From the NCBI GenBank assembly GCA_938075415.1, contig CALJHC010000003.1, positions 248,001-312,000 on the forward strand: a DNA stretch of 64,000 bases, in the 5' to 3' direction. Positions within the stretch are counted from its first letter, which is position 1. Every line of letters starts with the position of its first letter. The notes beneath the pieces are model-generated. The model had not been told where the DNA came from, did not search any database, and was given only the letters and a program-made list of their open reading frames with translations. Shown here in pieces: positions 9,268-19,824 of the stretch. Both the position numbers and the translations under genes were made by a program. This stretch comes from an uncultured Rubripirellula sp. (lineage in GTDB: Bacteria; Planctomycetota; Planctomycetia; Pirellulales; Pirellulaceae).

Positions 9268-10345
9268 CTTCGGCTCCGAATCTTCAAACTTGACTCACGT
9301 CCGTGGATGGACATTAGCCCGCTGGATTTTGAATCACTGATCGGCGTACTGACTCTCCTTGCAAAGTACGACGTTTACTCAAATGGTTTGCGCGTCCCAG
9401 CGCAAAACAATGCCTCGTATCACACAAGTTTTATTGGCAGGAGTGACCGGGCGGGGGTGCAGTCAAGTGGTTCACAACAAGCGAAGGCCAACCGGAGCAA
9501 AACCCCGGGAGGGCAATCAGGGGACCGTCGAACCACCGATAACGGCACAATCGTCACCAGAAAACCATTATGCCAAGCGTTCGAAAAAGTTCTAGTGAAC
9601 AGGCATCCGTTTTGGATGGAAAGCACACTTCTTTGCAAAAAACATCGTAATAAGCGAAAAAAAACGAGGATTTTGCCTTCGCCTCCTCACACCGACTCGC
9701 TGGCCCAGAACGCCCAAAGCACCCATTCGATACAAGGGAGTGACCGCCAAGGGAGATGCGGTCCAATGGCTCGAATCACCGCTCTTGCTTCCCTCGGCTC
9801 TACCGAAAACATCCAGGCCATGACCCCGCTTTTAACAAACAATGCAAAGGCAAGAGTCGAACAACACCAAACCAAACCAATCAACACAGAACGAGTAAAG
9901 CGAAACGCGACCATGAGTTAACTAGGATTGAACCAACGGCAAAGGATTCGCAGAACACCGACTGATCGAACAATCAAAAGTCCAACTCCAACAACATGCC
10001 ATTGCACAGGGAAGCGAAGCATTCCGTGAGATGACACGCTTGCAAACTTGGCAAATCCGATAGCATGAAGGCCCCAATTGTTTTTTGAGGGAATAAAAGC
10101 GGGGCCAATCAAGTGCGGCCTAAAGTCGCATGCAAGGCCAACGAATGACAGTCCGCCCGCACTGCCATCCGACCAATCTGGACCGCAAGCCACGGCGACA
10201 GAGATCAGAGATAAAAATGCCCTCTTGGAGCAAAGCCGCCACAGCGGAAACCCATTCAACGCAAACCATGAAAAGCCAAATTCAGCCCGTCAACGATCGC
10301 TCCGTCGAGACTTGCCAGCAGTCATTCGACGGCGATCAATGTAAC
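9268..10345. other. Long intergenic region before the ATP synthase operon
   Basis: About 1.08 kb between the divergent DUF4912 gene and the atp operon. Frames of 70-200 codons are open on both strands, but their translations are low in protein character and none has a ribosome site, so I annotate none. The atp promoter should lie in its right part, though I cannot point to a consensus. An in-frame ATG at 10268 is an alternative start for the next gene. Confidence 0.4.
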
Positions 10346-10612
10346 ATGGAAAACAGTGTCGAAGAGGACTCCTCATCCGACGAACCAAACCTCTATCGTT
10401 TTCTCGGCCTCGGAATGGAATTAGCCGGATTTTCATTGGCTTTTGCGATCATCGGATTGATTCTGGACAGCGTGCTTGAGAATGCAACCCGATACTGCAC
10501 CGCGTTCGGAACACTCCTAGGTTTCACCCTCGGAATGACGCACTTCATCCGACAAACGCAGTCCAGCCAACAAGCAAGCAAGCTCGATGATCGGCGGAAA
10601 GATGGCCACTGA
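10346..10612 (+). CDS. AtpZ/AtpI-family membrane protein
   Basis: 88 residues from the ATG at 10346; in-frame ATG 10268 would add 26 polar residues. After an acidic start there are two membrane helices: LGLGMELAGFSLAFAIIGLILDS and an interrupted one ending in LLGFTLGMTHFIRQ. The pattern (short protein, two helices, G-x-G-x-E-L-A-G in the first) fits the AtpZ family of putative FoF1 accessory proteins encoded at the head of atp operons. AtpZ/AtpI homologues are proposed to assist c-ring assembly or Mg2+ supply. The gene opens the operon, and its end overlaps the next start by 11 bp. Family membership rests on size, topology and position. Confidence 0.7.
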   Translation: MENSVEEDSSSDEPNLYRFLGLGMELAGFSLAFAIIGLILDSVLENATRYCTAFGTLLGFTLGMTHFIRQTQSSQQASKLDDRRKDGH

Positions 10613-11123
10613 AACCGAATTAGACCCAACTGTAGAACAACTGCCGATGAAGTTGCCATCGGGTAGAATCGCAGCAGGGGTAACCTCAGCTTGGTTGTTG
10701 GCCCTTGGGCTTTCCCAGCTACCGCTGCCGTCTTTCGTTCCAGAGTCGATTCGGACAAGTATCACAAGCACGGAGTACTTTCTGATTTCCGCCGGCAGCC
10801 TTACCATCGCCTACTGGGCATTGAGCCCGATGATTTGGCATTCTTTTCGTCATCGGAGGGAGGTGACGACGACTCATTCGGGTGGTGAGAACTCCCTGGT
10901 CGGCAGCTTGCTGTTGATCGGTGTCACAATTCGCTTGGTCGGTACCGTTGCACTGTTTCTGGTATGTCGTTATCAAATGGATTATTCAGCGTCGGCGGTC
11001 GCAGCTATCACCATCGGATGGTACGTTTATCTAACATTCGTTGAGGTCATCGCGACCGTTTTCCAGATGAGTCGATTAGGATTACAAAGATCCCCCCAGA
11101 ACTTGGGTAAACACGACGGTTAG
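10602..11123 (+). CDS. Membrane protein of atp operon, ATP synthase I-like
   Basis: 173 residues from the ATG at 10602, preceded by GGCGGAAAG; ATG 10587 is possible. Four membrane helices are visible (AAGVTSAWLLALGLSQLPL, YFLISAGSLTIAYWAL, LVGSLLLIGVTIRLVGTVALFLV, SAVAAITIGWYVYLTFVEVI). The position between an AtpZ-like gene and atpB, the four helices and the size fit the loosely conserved AtpI (subunit I) family, but I see no diagnostic motif. It overlaps the preceding gene by 11 bp and lies 67 bp before atpB, so it should be co-transcribed with the ATP synthase. A planctomycete-specific accessory is the alternative. Confidence 0.7.
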   Translation: MATETELDPTVEQLPMKLPSGRIAAGVTSAWLLALGLSQLPLPSFVPESIRTSITSTEYFLISAGSLTIAYWALSPMIWHSFRHRREVTTTHSGGENSLVGSLLLIGVTIRLVGTVALFLVCRYQMDYSASAVAAITIGWYVYLTFVEVIATVFQMSRLGLQRSPQNLGKHDG

Positions 11124-11190
11124 CGCACGATGATCGAGAAGATCATCCGACACCCGCGAGTCTTTTCCAGCCAGCAGATAGTTGATCAGG

Positions 11191-12207
11191 ATGAAATTTC
11201 TTCTCGCCGCCGCCGATCCGCTCAGTCACGCTGTTCCCCATCAGCTGCACTCCGATCCTCTTTTTGAAGTTTCGGTGGGCACCGGTGACATCCCCGCCTT
11301 GAATATTCATGACGGCGTTTACGGGTTTTACGTTACCAATCACCTGTCGATGTCGATCTTTGCTGCGATCATGCTGGTTGCCACATTCTGGTTTGTTTCG
11401 CGTCGGATTCAGCCGAGCGGTACCGGACTGGATGCCTACCGAACCCGGGGTCGCTTGGCACAGCTGTTCGAAACCATGTGTACTTTTGTCCGTGACGAAG
11501 TCGCACGTCCGAACCTTCAGGGACTGACCGACAAGTACATTTACTACATCTGGACCGTCTTCTTCTTTGTTCTGTTTGCGAACCTTTTGGGTTTAATTCC
11601 GATCGGATACATCCTGTATCTGATCACTGGAAACACACACCTCTCTCACTGGGGTGGCAGTGCAACGGGCAACCTCTCACTCAACGCGATGTTGGCGTTT
11701 GTCAGTTTTGTCGCAATTTTGTACATCGGCATTCGAGAGACGGGGCTCAAAACCTTTCTCTCGCACTTCAATCCGTTGGGCTGGGATGACCCCAAGATGC
11801 TGGTGATTGGAATTCCACTCTACCTATTGGAGTGGATGGGACTTGGAATTAAATGCGTCGTCTTGGCAATGCGATTGTTTGGGACGATGATGTCCGGCCA
11901 CTTGGTGATCGCAGCGTTTGTGGGCCTTGTTTTTGTCGCGAAAGAATCGTCTGAAGGACTGGCCTACGGCGTCGGTATTTCAGTCATCATTGGCGGCATC
12001 ACGCTGACGCTACTTGAAACATTCATTTGCTGCTTACAAGCGTTCATCTTCACCTTTTTGACAGTGCTTTTCATCTCAATGGTCGCGACCCACCATGGCG
12101 ACGACCACCACGATGATGACCACGATCCGTTTGGCGACGAAGACAACATGGATCTGGACAAAATCCTTGATCCAAGTCGCATCACCCCGATGTCTTCGCC
12201 GTCCTAA
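11191..12207 (+). CDS. atpB: F1Fo ATP synthase subunit a
   Basis: 338 residues from the ATG at 11191; a TTG at 11182 is in frame but less likely. Subunit a forms the proton half-channels beside the c-ring in the membrane. The essential arginine is present in LAMRLFGTMMSGHLVIAAF, the most conserved block of the family. Helices begin at LSMSIFAAIMLVATFWF, and the Fo signature follows in VFFFVLFANLLGLIPIGY. It is longer than E. coli AtpB (271 residues) because of an N-terminal periplasmic segment and a C-terminal tail rich in His and Asp (HHGDDHHDDDHD). That tail is unusual and could bind metal. It lies in the atp operon, 137 bp before atpE. Confidence 0.97.
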   Translation: MKFLLAAADPLSHAVPHQLHSDPLFEVSVGTGDIPALNIHDGVYGFYVTNHLSMSIFAAIMLVATFWFVSRRIQPSGTGLDAYRTRGRLAQLFETMCTFVRDEVARPNLQGLTDKYIYYIWTVFFFVLFANLLGLIPIGYILYLITGNTHLSHWGGSATGNLSLNAMLAFVSFVAILYIGIRETGLKTFLSHFNPLGWDDPKMLVIGIPLYLLEWMGLGIKCVVLAMRLFGTMMSGHLVIAAFVGLVFVAKESSEGLAYGVGISVIIGGITLTLLETFICCLQAFIFTFLTVLFISMVATHHGDDHHDDDHDPFGDEDNMDLDKILDPSRITPMSSPS

Positions 12208-12344
12208 GAATCATAGGATTTGTCGAGGTTCGACAGGTCGTAGAAAACAGTTGTTTTAAATTAACCCTTTTCCCTCTTTTTCGGACTAAAACGCGTTTGT
12301 CGTTTTAACCGACACATGAGAATTAACTCAGGAGCGAAGCGAAA

Positions 12345-12599
12345 ATGTTAGATTTTGCGATGATTTTGGCCCAAGCAGCAGACAGCGCTGGCATCGGGGT
12401 CTTTGGTAAAGGCGTCGGCATGGGACTTGTGATCATCGGTGCCGGCCTTGGCATTGGTCGTATCGGTGGTTCTGCAGTCGATGCGATTTCCCGTCAGCCG
12501 GAAGCAAGCGGCACAATCGCGACCAACATGCTGATTGCATCCGCTTTGGTCGAGGGCGTCTCGGTGATTGCTCTTATCCTGATGTTGATCCTTAAGTAA
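12345..12599 (+). CDS. atpE: F1Fo ATP synthase subunit c
   Basis: 84 residues, two membrane helices joined by the polar loop RQPE (residues 50-53), the family hallmark. The ion-binding carboxylate is E70 in ASALVEGVSVIALI. The residues after it are G-V, not the S/T found in Na+-binding c-subunits, so the ring is probably proton-driven (inference). The first helix carries the GAGLGIGRIGG packing motif. AGGAG sits 12 nt before the ATG, a strong site fitting the high copy number of subunit c. The 137-bp gap to atpB is larger than elsewhere in the operon and may allow extra expression through its own leader. Confidence 0.97.
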   Translation: MLDFAMILAQAADSAGIGVFGKGVGMGLVIIGAGLGIGRIGGSAVDAISRQPEASGTIATNMLIASALVEGVSVIALILMLILK

Positions 12600-12690
12600 C
12601 CGTTCGCTCCCTGCCCTAGTTCGGGAAGCAACATCTTCCCGTGCAACAGGTAAGTGCGCAGCTTAAGCCTGACTCAATTCCCAACCCTTC

Positions 12691-13380
12691 ATGAAGACCC
12701 TCAAGGGCAATTCCATGTTGCTTCCCGCTGGACGCTTCTGCTTATTGACTGCTTCAATTCTGCTCAGCACCTTGGCTGGCAATCTTGTCGCCTACGCCGA
12801 GGATCAACCCGGTGAGTCCGCAGAAAACGCTGCTGTCACCGAACTTGATCACGCTCATGATGCATCATCTCATGAGGCAGAGGGATCGCCATTGCTGCAA
12901 TTTGACTTTGGATCCGCTGTCTGCAACTTGCTGATTTTCCTGGGAGTTTTATCTGTTCTTTCCAAATTCGTATGGCCGGCAGTCTTGGGTGGCTTGCAAG
13001 CACGGGAAGAAAAGATCCACGGTGATCTGGAAGCGGCGGAAAAAGCGAACCTCGAAGCCAAGTCACTTCTAACGGAGTATCAGGCGAAGCTCGATGATGC
13101 AGCCAATCAGGTGCAAGAGATGCTCGCTTCAGCACGGAAGGATGCAGAAGCCTCGGGACAGCGAGTCATGGAGACGGCAAAAGAGGAAGCCGATCGTCAG
13201 CGTGAGCGAGCGATAAGCGAAATCGATACAGCCAAGAAAGTTGCGATTGCTGATCTCGCCGGCCAAACCTCAGACATGGCGATTAACGTCGCCAAGAAAG
13301 TGGTTGGTCGAGAACTGAAAGCGGAAGATCATGCCGAGCTGATTCGAAAATCACTCGACCGTCTTCCGAGTAACAATTAG
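12691..13380 (+). CDS. atpF: F1Fo ATP synthase subunit b
   Basis: 229 residues. Subunit b is the peripheral stalk that holds F1 to Fo. One membrane helix lies at about 74-99 (VCNLLIFLGVLSVLSKFVWP), followed by a long coiled coil (GLQAREEKIHGDLEAAEKANLEAKSL onward). Ahead of the anchor are about 70 extra residues: a signal-peptide-like stretch (1-36, ending VAYAE) and an acidic, His-containing segment. E. coli AtpF lacks this and is 156 residues. Extended b-subunits occur in planctomycetes and some other groups; cleavage would leave an external acidic tail. It is 91 bp after atpE and 33 bp before atpH. Confidence 0.93.
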   Translation: MKTLKGNSMLLPAGRFCLLTASILLSTLAGNLVAYAEDQPGESAENAAVTELDHAHDASSHEAEGSPLLQFDFGSAVCNLLIFLGVLSVLSKFVWPAVLGGLQAREEKIHGDLEAAEKANLEAKSLLTEYQAKLDDAANQVQEMLASARKDAEASGQRVMETAKEEADRQRERAISEIDTAKKVAIADLAGQTSDMAINVAKKVVGRELKAEDHAELIRKSLDRLPSNN

Positions 13381-13413
13381 TCCAATCAGCAACGCAGGAA
13401 AGCATAGCCTTCG

Positions 13414-14040
13414 ATGACTGAAGCCGAAAAACACGATACGGTGCTCGACACCGGTGCCGAACAACTGGGCAAAACCTATGCCCATGCGTTGATTGGTGCT
13501 GCAAAGAATGCCGGTGTCGCTGACCAAGTTGTTTCACAACTGAACCGACTTGTTGACGACTGCCTTGCCAACAGCCCATCATTGCGGTCCGCTTTTGGCT
13601 CTCCGCGAATTAGTGCTGAAGAGAAGTCTCGTATCATCGATCGTTTGTTTGGTGAAGAGTTTCAACCAATCCTGATCAAGTTTCTCAAGGTCATGGCCTC
13701 CCGGGATCGTCTTGGATACGTTGCAGCGGTTCGAGTCGCGGCGGATTCGATTTTCGATGAAATGATGGGACGGTTGAATGCCTCAGTGCAAACCGCAGTT
13801 CCGTTGACTGATGAACTGAGGACGCAGATCACCAACAATCTCAGCACCCTGATGAACAAAGAAGTGAAACTGAACGAATCGGTTGACGCCGATTTGATCG
13901 GTGGCATGATTGTCCGAATTGGAGACAGGGTTTTTGACAGCAGCGTCTCCAATCAAATGGACAAGTTGGCGAGAAAAGCCAGAAGTGGATTCTCCAGCCA
14001 GCTAGCGTCAAAGTTTTCGCAATTCAGCAGCGAATCGTAA
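13414..14040 (+). CDS. atpH: F1Fo ATP synthase subunit delta
   Basis: 208 residues; delta (OSCP) caps the F1 head and connects it to subunit b. The family pattern is visible: an N-terminal helical domain starting GKTYAHALIGAAKNAG, then FLKVMASRDRL and the C-terminal VDADLIGGMIVRIGDRVFDSS, the diagnostic delta motif. The length is slightly above the usual 175-180 because of a polar N-terminal extension. It is flanked by atpF and atpA, in the common bacterial order. The 103-bp gap to atpA may hold the atpA leader. Confidence 0.95.
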   Translation: MTEAEKHDTVLDTGAEQLGKTYAHALIGAAKNAGVADQVVSQLNRLVDDCLANSPSLRSAFGSPRISAEEKSRIIDRLFGEEFQPILIKFLKVMASRDRLGYVAAVRVAADSIFDEMMGRLNASVQTAVPLTDELRTQITNNLSTLMNKEVKLNESVDADLIGGMIVRIGDRVFDSSVSNQMDKLARKARSGFSSQLASKFSQFSSES

Positions 14041-14143
14041 ACTCGTCAACGGCGACCTTCGCGACCGACGAATAAAGTATTAATACAGTAAATTCACCAT
14101 CGCCGATTATTCGGCTTACACGTTTCATCTATCGAACAGACAC

Positions 14144-15664
14144 ATGAAATTCAGTAGTGACGAAATCGCCTCGGTCTTACAGCAGGAGATCGAGCAGTTC
14201 GACAGCAAGATCGACGTCCGCGAAGTTGGTACCGTGCTGGAAGTGGGCGACGGGATTGCTCGCGTTTACGGCTTATCCGGCGTGATGGCCGGCGAGATGG
14301 TTGAGTTCCCCAACGGCTCGATCGGCCTGGCGTTCAACCTGGAAGAAAATTCTGTTGGTGTCATCATTTTGGGTGACTACCTCACCATTGAAGAGGGCGA
14401 TGAGGTCAAAGCACTAGGAACACTTCTTTCTGTTCCTTCGGGTGACGCGGTCATCGGAAGAGTGCTCGACCCACTCGGTAATCCTCTCGATGGCAAAGGC
14501 CCCGTCCAAACGGATGTCACACGTCCTGTGGAATTGATCGCTACCGGTGTTGCTGAGCGGCAACCGGTGACCGAACCGATGCAGACCGGCATCAAGGCGA
14601 TCGATGCCATGACACCCATCGGTCGAGGTCAACGAGAGTTGATTATCGGCGACCGAAAGACAGGGAAAACAGCGATCGCAATTGATGCCATTCTGAATCA
14701 GAAGGGCAAAGGAGTGAAATGCTTCTATGTTGCAATTGGACAGAAGGACTCAGCGGTCGCCGGTGTTGTTGACGTTCTCGAACGTTATGGCGCGATGGAT
14801 TACACAACGGTGATCGTCGCTGGTGCATCCTCACCTGCTCCTTTGCAATATGTGGCACCTTATGCCGGTACCTCCATGGCTGAGCATTTCATGTTCAATG
14901 GCGGTCATGCCTTGGTGGTCTACGATGATCTCTCAAAACAGGCAACCGCTTATCGCCAAATGAGCCTGCTGATGCGTCGTCCACCCGGACGTGAAGCCTA
15001 TCCCGGAGACGTTTTCTATTGCCACAGTCGCCTTCTGGAAAGATCGGCAAAGCTCTCAGACGCTTTGGGGGGCGGTTCGATCACCAGTTTGCCAATCATT
15101 GAGACGCTCGAAGGCGAGGTGTCCGCATACATTCCGACCAATGTGATTTCGATCACGGATGGCCAAATTTACGTTCAGCCCGACCTCTTCTTCTCCGGTA
15201 TTCGACCAGCGATGAATGCGGGTATTTCCGTTTCTCGGGTGGGTGGTGCAGCACAAGTGAAAGCCATGAAAAAAGTCGCCGGCGGCTTGCGGCTGGACTT
15301 GGCGGCTTTCCGAGCACTGGAGGCATTTGCCCAACTCGGTACTGACCTTGATGCTGCCACTCAAGCTCAACTGGATCGCGGTTACCGCATGGTTGAATTG
15401 TTGAAGCAACCGCAATACCAGCCAAGAAGCGTCACCGAGCAAGTCCTGAGTTTATTCGCGGGAACCAGAGGCTTTCTCGATGAGGTGCCCGTTAAAGCGG
15501 TCCCACAGTGGGAAGATGACTTCTTGCAGTTCACCAAAGACAAACATGGTGATCTGATCACACTTCTTGACGAGGTGCAGGATCTCACGGATGAGGTTGT
15601 TTCAAAACTAGAAGCCTGCCTCGCCGACTTCAAAAGTGGTTACAAACCCGTTGTTAGTGAGTAA
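14144..15664 (+). CDS. atpA: F1Fo ATP synthase subunit alpha
   Basis: 506 residues, the normal length. Alpha is the non-catalytic nucleotide-binding subunit of the F1 hexamer. The P-loop is GDRKTGKT (169-176), one change from the usual GDRQTGKT. The arginine finger that completes the catalytic site is R365 in [11 protein letters not shown]. The C-terminal helical domain is complete. The start [16 protein letters not shown] matches family N-termini. It is fifth of the eight structural genes and 55 bp before atpG. Confidence 0.98.
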   Translation: MKFSSDEIASVLQQEIEQFDSKIDVREVGTVLEVGDGIARVYGLSGVMAGEMVEFPNGSIGLAFNLEENSVGVIILGDYLTIEEGDEVKALGTLLSVPSGDAVIGRVLDPLGNPLDGKGPVQTDVTRPVELIATGVAERQPVTEPMQTGIKAIDAMTPIGRGQRELIIGDRKTGKTAIAIDAILNQKGKGVKCFYVAIGQKDSAVAGVVDVLERYGAMDYTTVIVAGASSPAPLQYVAPYAGTSMAEHFMFNGGHALVVYDDLSKQATAYRQMSLLMRRPPGREAYPGDVFYCHSRLLERSAKLSDALGGGSITSLPIIETLEGEVSAYIPTNVISITDGQIYVQPDLFFSGIRPAMNAGISVSRVGGAAQVKAMKKVAGGLRLDLAAFRALEAFAQLGTDLDAATQAQLDRGYRMVELLKQPQYQPRSVTEQVLSLFAGTRGFLDEVPVKAVPQWEDDFLQFTKDKHGDLITLLDEVQDLTDEVVSKLEACLADFKSGYKPVVSE

Positions 15665-15719
15665 TTGAGATTCGTTTTCACCCCCTGTTATTCCCCAAAG
15701 CTAAAGCGTTCATTGACTG

Positions 15720-16613
15720 ATGGCCAACGCCCGCGCTCTCGATAAACGACGCAAGTCGATCCGCAACATCCGCAAAATCACGCGGACCATGGAGCTGATC
15801 GCGACTGCCAGATACAAGAAAGCGATGGATCGTGCTCATGCTGTCACGGCGTATACCGATCGACTGTCGCAGATTGTCAGCAGTCTTGCTGCCGCCGGGA
15901 CGGAGGTGGACCACCCATTGTTGCAACCGCGAGAGAACCCGAAAGCGGTTCGAGTGCTCGTCTTGTCGAGTAATCGTGGTCTTTGCGGGGGATACAACGC
16001 TGGAGTCCTGAGAGCAACCATGCCCAGGATTCAGGAACTCGAGAGTTCAATTGGTTCTGTTTCTGTTGACGTTAGCGGAAAACGGGGGATCAATGGCCTC
16101 AAGTTTCGTGGTGTTGAGACGGCGGAAAACTACACCCAATTTGAGGATCAACCTGCCTATGATGAGGTCGAAAAGATCGCATCCGGCTACCTCGAGCAAT
16201 ACATTACAGGCCAGTTTGATCGGCTTGATGTGATCTACACCAAGTTCATCAGCACGAGCCGGCAGATTGCCACCATCGAAACGCTGCTGCCGTTTGGTTC
16301 TTTTGATGAAGAGATCTCAGGGGCGGGGGCTTCGGAAGATTCGTCATCTCAAAGTCAGTTCGAATTCCTTCCAACAGCTCAGAGCATCCTTGAAGAGGTT
16401 GTTCCAACCAGCTTTAAGGCAAAACTATTCAAGTGTTTCCTGGATGCCGCTGTCAGCGAACAGGTTGCACGAATGATCGCGATGAAAGGTGCAACCGAAA
16501 GCGCTGGTGATATGATCAACCAACTTTCGATGACCTACAACCGCGCCCGGCAAAGTCAAATCACCGGCGAAATCATGGAAATCATCGGTGGTGTGGAAGC
16601 TCTCAAGTCCTAA
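15720..16613 (+). CDS. atpG: F1Fo ATP synthase subunit gamma
   Basis: 297 residues. Gamma is the central rotor shaft. The N-terminal helix MANARALDKRRKSIRNIRKITRTMELIA and the C-terminal helix ending in ARQSQITGEIMEIIGG are the conserved coiled-coil ends; SSNRGLCGGYNAGV is the characteristic central motif. The protein has a slightly longer middle with a Ser/Gly-rich insert near residues 200-220. The start codon follows atpA by 55 bp with only a weak ribosome site visible. Confidence 0.97.
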   Translation: MANARALDKRRKSIRNIRKITRTMELIATARYKKAMDRAHAVTAYTDRLSQIVSSLAAAGTEVDHPLLQPRENPKAVRVLVLSSNRGLCGGYNAGVLRATMPRIQELESSIGSVSVDVSGKRGINGLKFRGVETAENYTQFEDQPAYDEVEKIASGYLEQYITGQFDRLDVIYTKFISTSRQIATIETLLPFGSFDEEISGAGASEDSSSQSQFEFLPTAQSILEEVVPTSFKAKLFKCFLDAAVSEQVARMIAMKGATESAGDMINQLSMTYNRARQSQITGEIMEIIGGVEALKS

Positions 16614-16662
16614 GCACCCCCTTTGCACCTTTTTTCGCTAACAACTTTCATTTCAAAGATAA

Positions 16663-18135
<1,473 letters not shown>

Positions 18136-18137
18136 TC

Positions 18138-18524
18138 ATGGCACTTCGATGTGTTGTCGTCACCCCTGAACGTAACCAACTTGACCGCGAGGCAGAATAT
18201 GTCTCGCTGCCGATGTTCGATGGCGAATTGGGAGTGATGCAGGGTCGCTCCCCGATGATTGGCCGATTAGGTTTTGGAACGATGCGTTTGCAAACTGCAG
18301 CGGGTCCTGAGCGATACTACATTGATGGGGGATTCGCCCATGTTGAAGACAATGTGGTGAACGTTCTGACCGGCAAGGCAGTTCCCGTCGATCTGCTTGA
18401 TGCTGAGGAAGCAAGAGAAGCTTTAGCAGCGGCTTTAGAGCTACCTTCAAACTCGCCGGAAGAAACTCAGCTCAAAGCGTCTGCAGTGATGCGAGCGAGA
18501 GGCCAATTACGAGCGGCTCGCTGA
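18138..18524 (+). CDS. atpC: F1Fo ATP synthase subunit epsilon
   Basis: 128 residues. Epsilon contacts gamma and the c-ring and can inhibit hydrolysis. The N-terminal beta-barrel motifs are visible (VVTPERNQLDREAEYVSLPM, GELGVMQGRSPMIGRLGFG, YYIDGGFAHVEDNVVNVLTG). The C-terminal helical part is short but present. It is the last gene of the operon, 2 bp after atpD, with a strong terminator 27 bp beyond its stop. Confidence 0.95.
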   Translation: MALRCVVVTPERNQLDREAEYVSLPMFDGELGVMQGRSPMIGRLGFGTMRLQTAAGPERYYIDGGFAHVEDNVVNVLTGKAVPVDLLDAEEAREALAAALELPSNSPEETQLKASAVMRARGQLRAAR

Positions 18525-18550
18525 GCAAGTGCCCCCCTCAAAAACAACGA

Positions 18551-18579
18551 AACCTCAGCCAAAGCAGCTGAGGTTTTTT
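18551..18579. terminator. Rho-independent terminator closing the atp operon, probably bidirectional
   Basis: Perfect 9-bp stem (AACCTCAGC / GCTGAGGTT) with a 7-nt loop, followed on the plus strand by a run of six T. Read on the minus strand the stem is followed by TTTCGTTGTTTTT, so it may also end transcripts of the convergent mla operon, whose last stop is at 18613. Confidence 0.92.
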
Positions 18580-18612
18580 CATGCCGGTCAAGACAGCGTG
18601 CGTACCCCTGAA

Positions 18613-19803
18613 CTATTTCAGTCCAAGACCAGACGGCCGGTTTGTGAGCGCACCTTTGACTCCGAGCTGACGCGGATCACGGGCAATCTTATCGGTAAAG
18701 ATGCGTACATCATCGAGAATCGGCCGAACCCTCGCTGAGGCTTGTTCGATATTTTCGACGGTGCGACGTATCTCCCAGTACAGTTCGTCATCCTCAAGTA
18801 ATCGACGCACTGTGCCATTCTCGCTATTCATCGCTGTCATGAACCTGGTGACCTGCGTCATGCTTGCATCGAGTTGTTGCATCGTTTGCAAAACCTGCTG
18901 AACCATCACGTCGCTGTTCTCTGCAAAGGGTTCTGTGAATTGCTCAATATTCTGAACAGCTTTCTGAGCGGTATCAACGGTTTCCACTGCCGCTTCACCA
19001 ACCAATTCGAACTGAACACCCACTTTTTCAAAACGATCAAACGTTTGCTGTGCTGTCCCGAGCGTTTGGTGAACGTCATCAAGCACAACAGGCAACTGCG
19101 CGAAGGTACTTTCAAGATTGGCCTTCAACTTTGGATTACCGACGATGGATCGAATTTCCTGCATGGTGACTTGAAATTCGGTCATTGCCAGCAACGCTTT
19201 GTCTGACATCTGTTCAAATTTTGAGTCCGAACCGCCAACGGTTTGTTGAATCCCCGCGGCAAGTTGATTGACGCTGTCAGCGGCAGTTGCAATCGTTACT
19301 CCAGCATTACGGATCGCTTCGAAGGTTGACTCCAAATCGCTCTGCATTTCGAAAAGACTGCGTGTTTTTTTTCCGTATTCAAGTAATTCGTCATTCTCGT
19401 ATGGTGCGAAAGCCAGTGAGGGATTGTCAGCAAAAATCCGATTGATTGTTGCTGGTGATGCGCGAACAAACTCCAACTGCGCGTCACCGGTGACAAAGTT
19501 ACCAGTACCAATTTGAGGCACATACTGGTGTGTCATCGGCTTGGATGAATCCATTGACAAGATCACGTGTACGCCGCCCTGATCAAGAAGATCAATTCCT
19601 GCAACACGCCCAATTCTCACTCCGTCTCTAACAACAGGTGAGCTGACACTGATACCTTCGGCGGACGGAAAACCGACGGTCAGACTGTATTCACTTCGCA
19701 TGATGCTCGGAAATGCGCCAAATAAGAACGTCAGCACCACACCGATTCCCATCGCTGAAATGACAAGAACGCCAACGCCGAATCGAAGTTTTTTTTCATC
19801 CAT
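18613..19803 (-). CDS. mlaD: MCE-domain protein of a phospholipid transporter (MlaD-like)
   Basis: 396 residues. One N-terminal membrane anchor (residues 8-30, FGVGVLVISAMGIGVVLTFLFG) is followed by an MCE domain (about 38-115, YSLTVGFPSAEGISVSSPVVRDGVRIG), the lipid-binding ring module. The remaining 270 residues are mostly helical coiled coil (SVNQLAAGIQQTVGG, QVLQTMQQLDASMTQV). This is longer than E. coli MlaD (183 residues) and closer to PqiB/YebT-like or actinobacterial Mce proteins in having long helices. It is third gene of the mlaE-F-D operon, 21 bp after mlaF. Expected role: periplasmic lipid carrier between inner and outer membrane. Confidence 0.9.
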   Translation of the reverse strand: MDEKKLRFGVGVLVISAMGIGVVLTFLFGAFPSIMRSEYSLTVGFPSAEGISVSSPVVRDGVRIGRVAGIDLLDQGGVHVILSMDSSKPMTHQYVPQIGTGNFVTGDAQLEFVRASPATINRIFADNPSLAFAPYENDELLEYGKKTRSLFEMQSDLESTFEAIRNAGVTIATAADSVNQLAAGIQQTVGGSDSKFEQMSDKALLAMTEFQVTMQEIRSIVGNPKLKANLESTFAQLPVVLDDVHQTLGTAQQTFDRFEKVGVQFELVGEAAVETVDTAQKAVQNIEQFTEPFAENSDVMVQQVLQTMQQLDASMTQVTRFMTAMNSENGTVRRLLEDDELYWEIRRTVENIEQASARVRPILDDVRIFTDKIARDPRQLGVKGALTNRPSGLGLK

Positions 19804-19824
19804 AATTATCTCGACTTAAATCAC

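Noticed and set aside
9307..9921. Open frame of 204 codons, plus strand
   Set aside because: Its translation is rich in Asn, Thr, Arg and Lys without order, there is no ribosome site, and minus-strand frames overlap it. The region is long intergenic DNA.
9687..10259. Two consecutive hydrophobic minus-strand frames (75 and 113 codons)
   Set aside because: Runs of Trp, Cys and Val look like a chance reading of this DNA; no signal peptide logic, no ribosome site.
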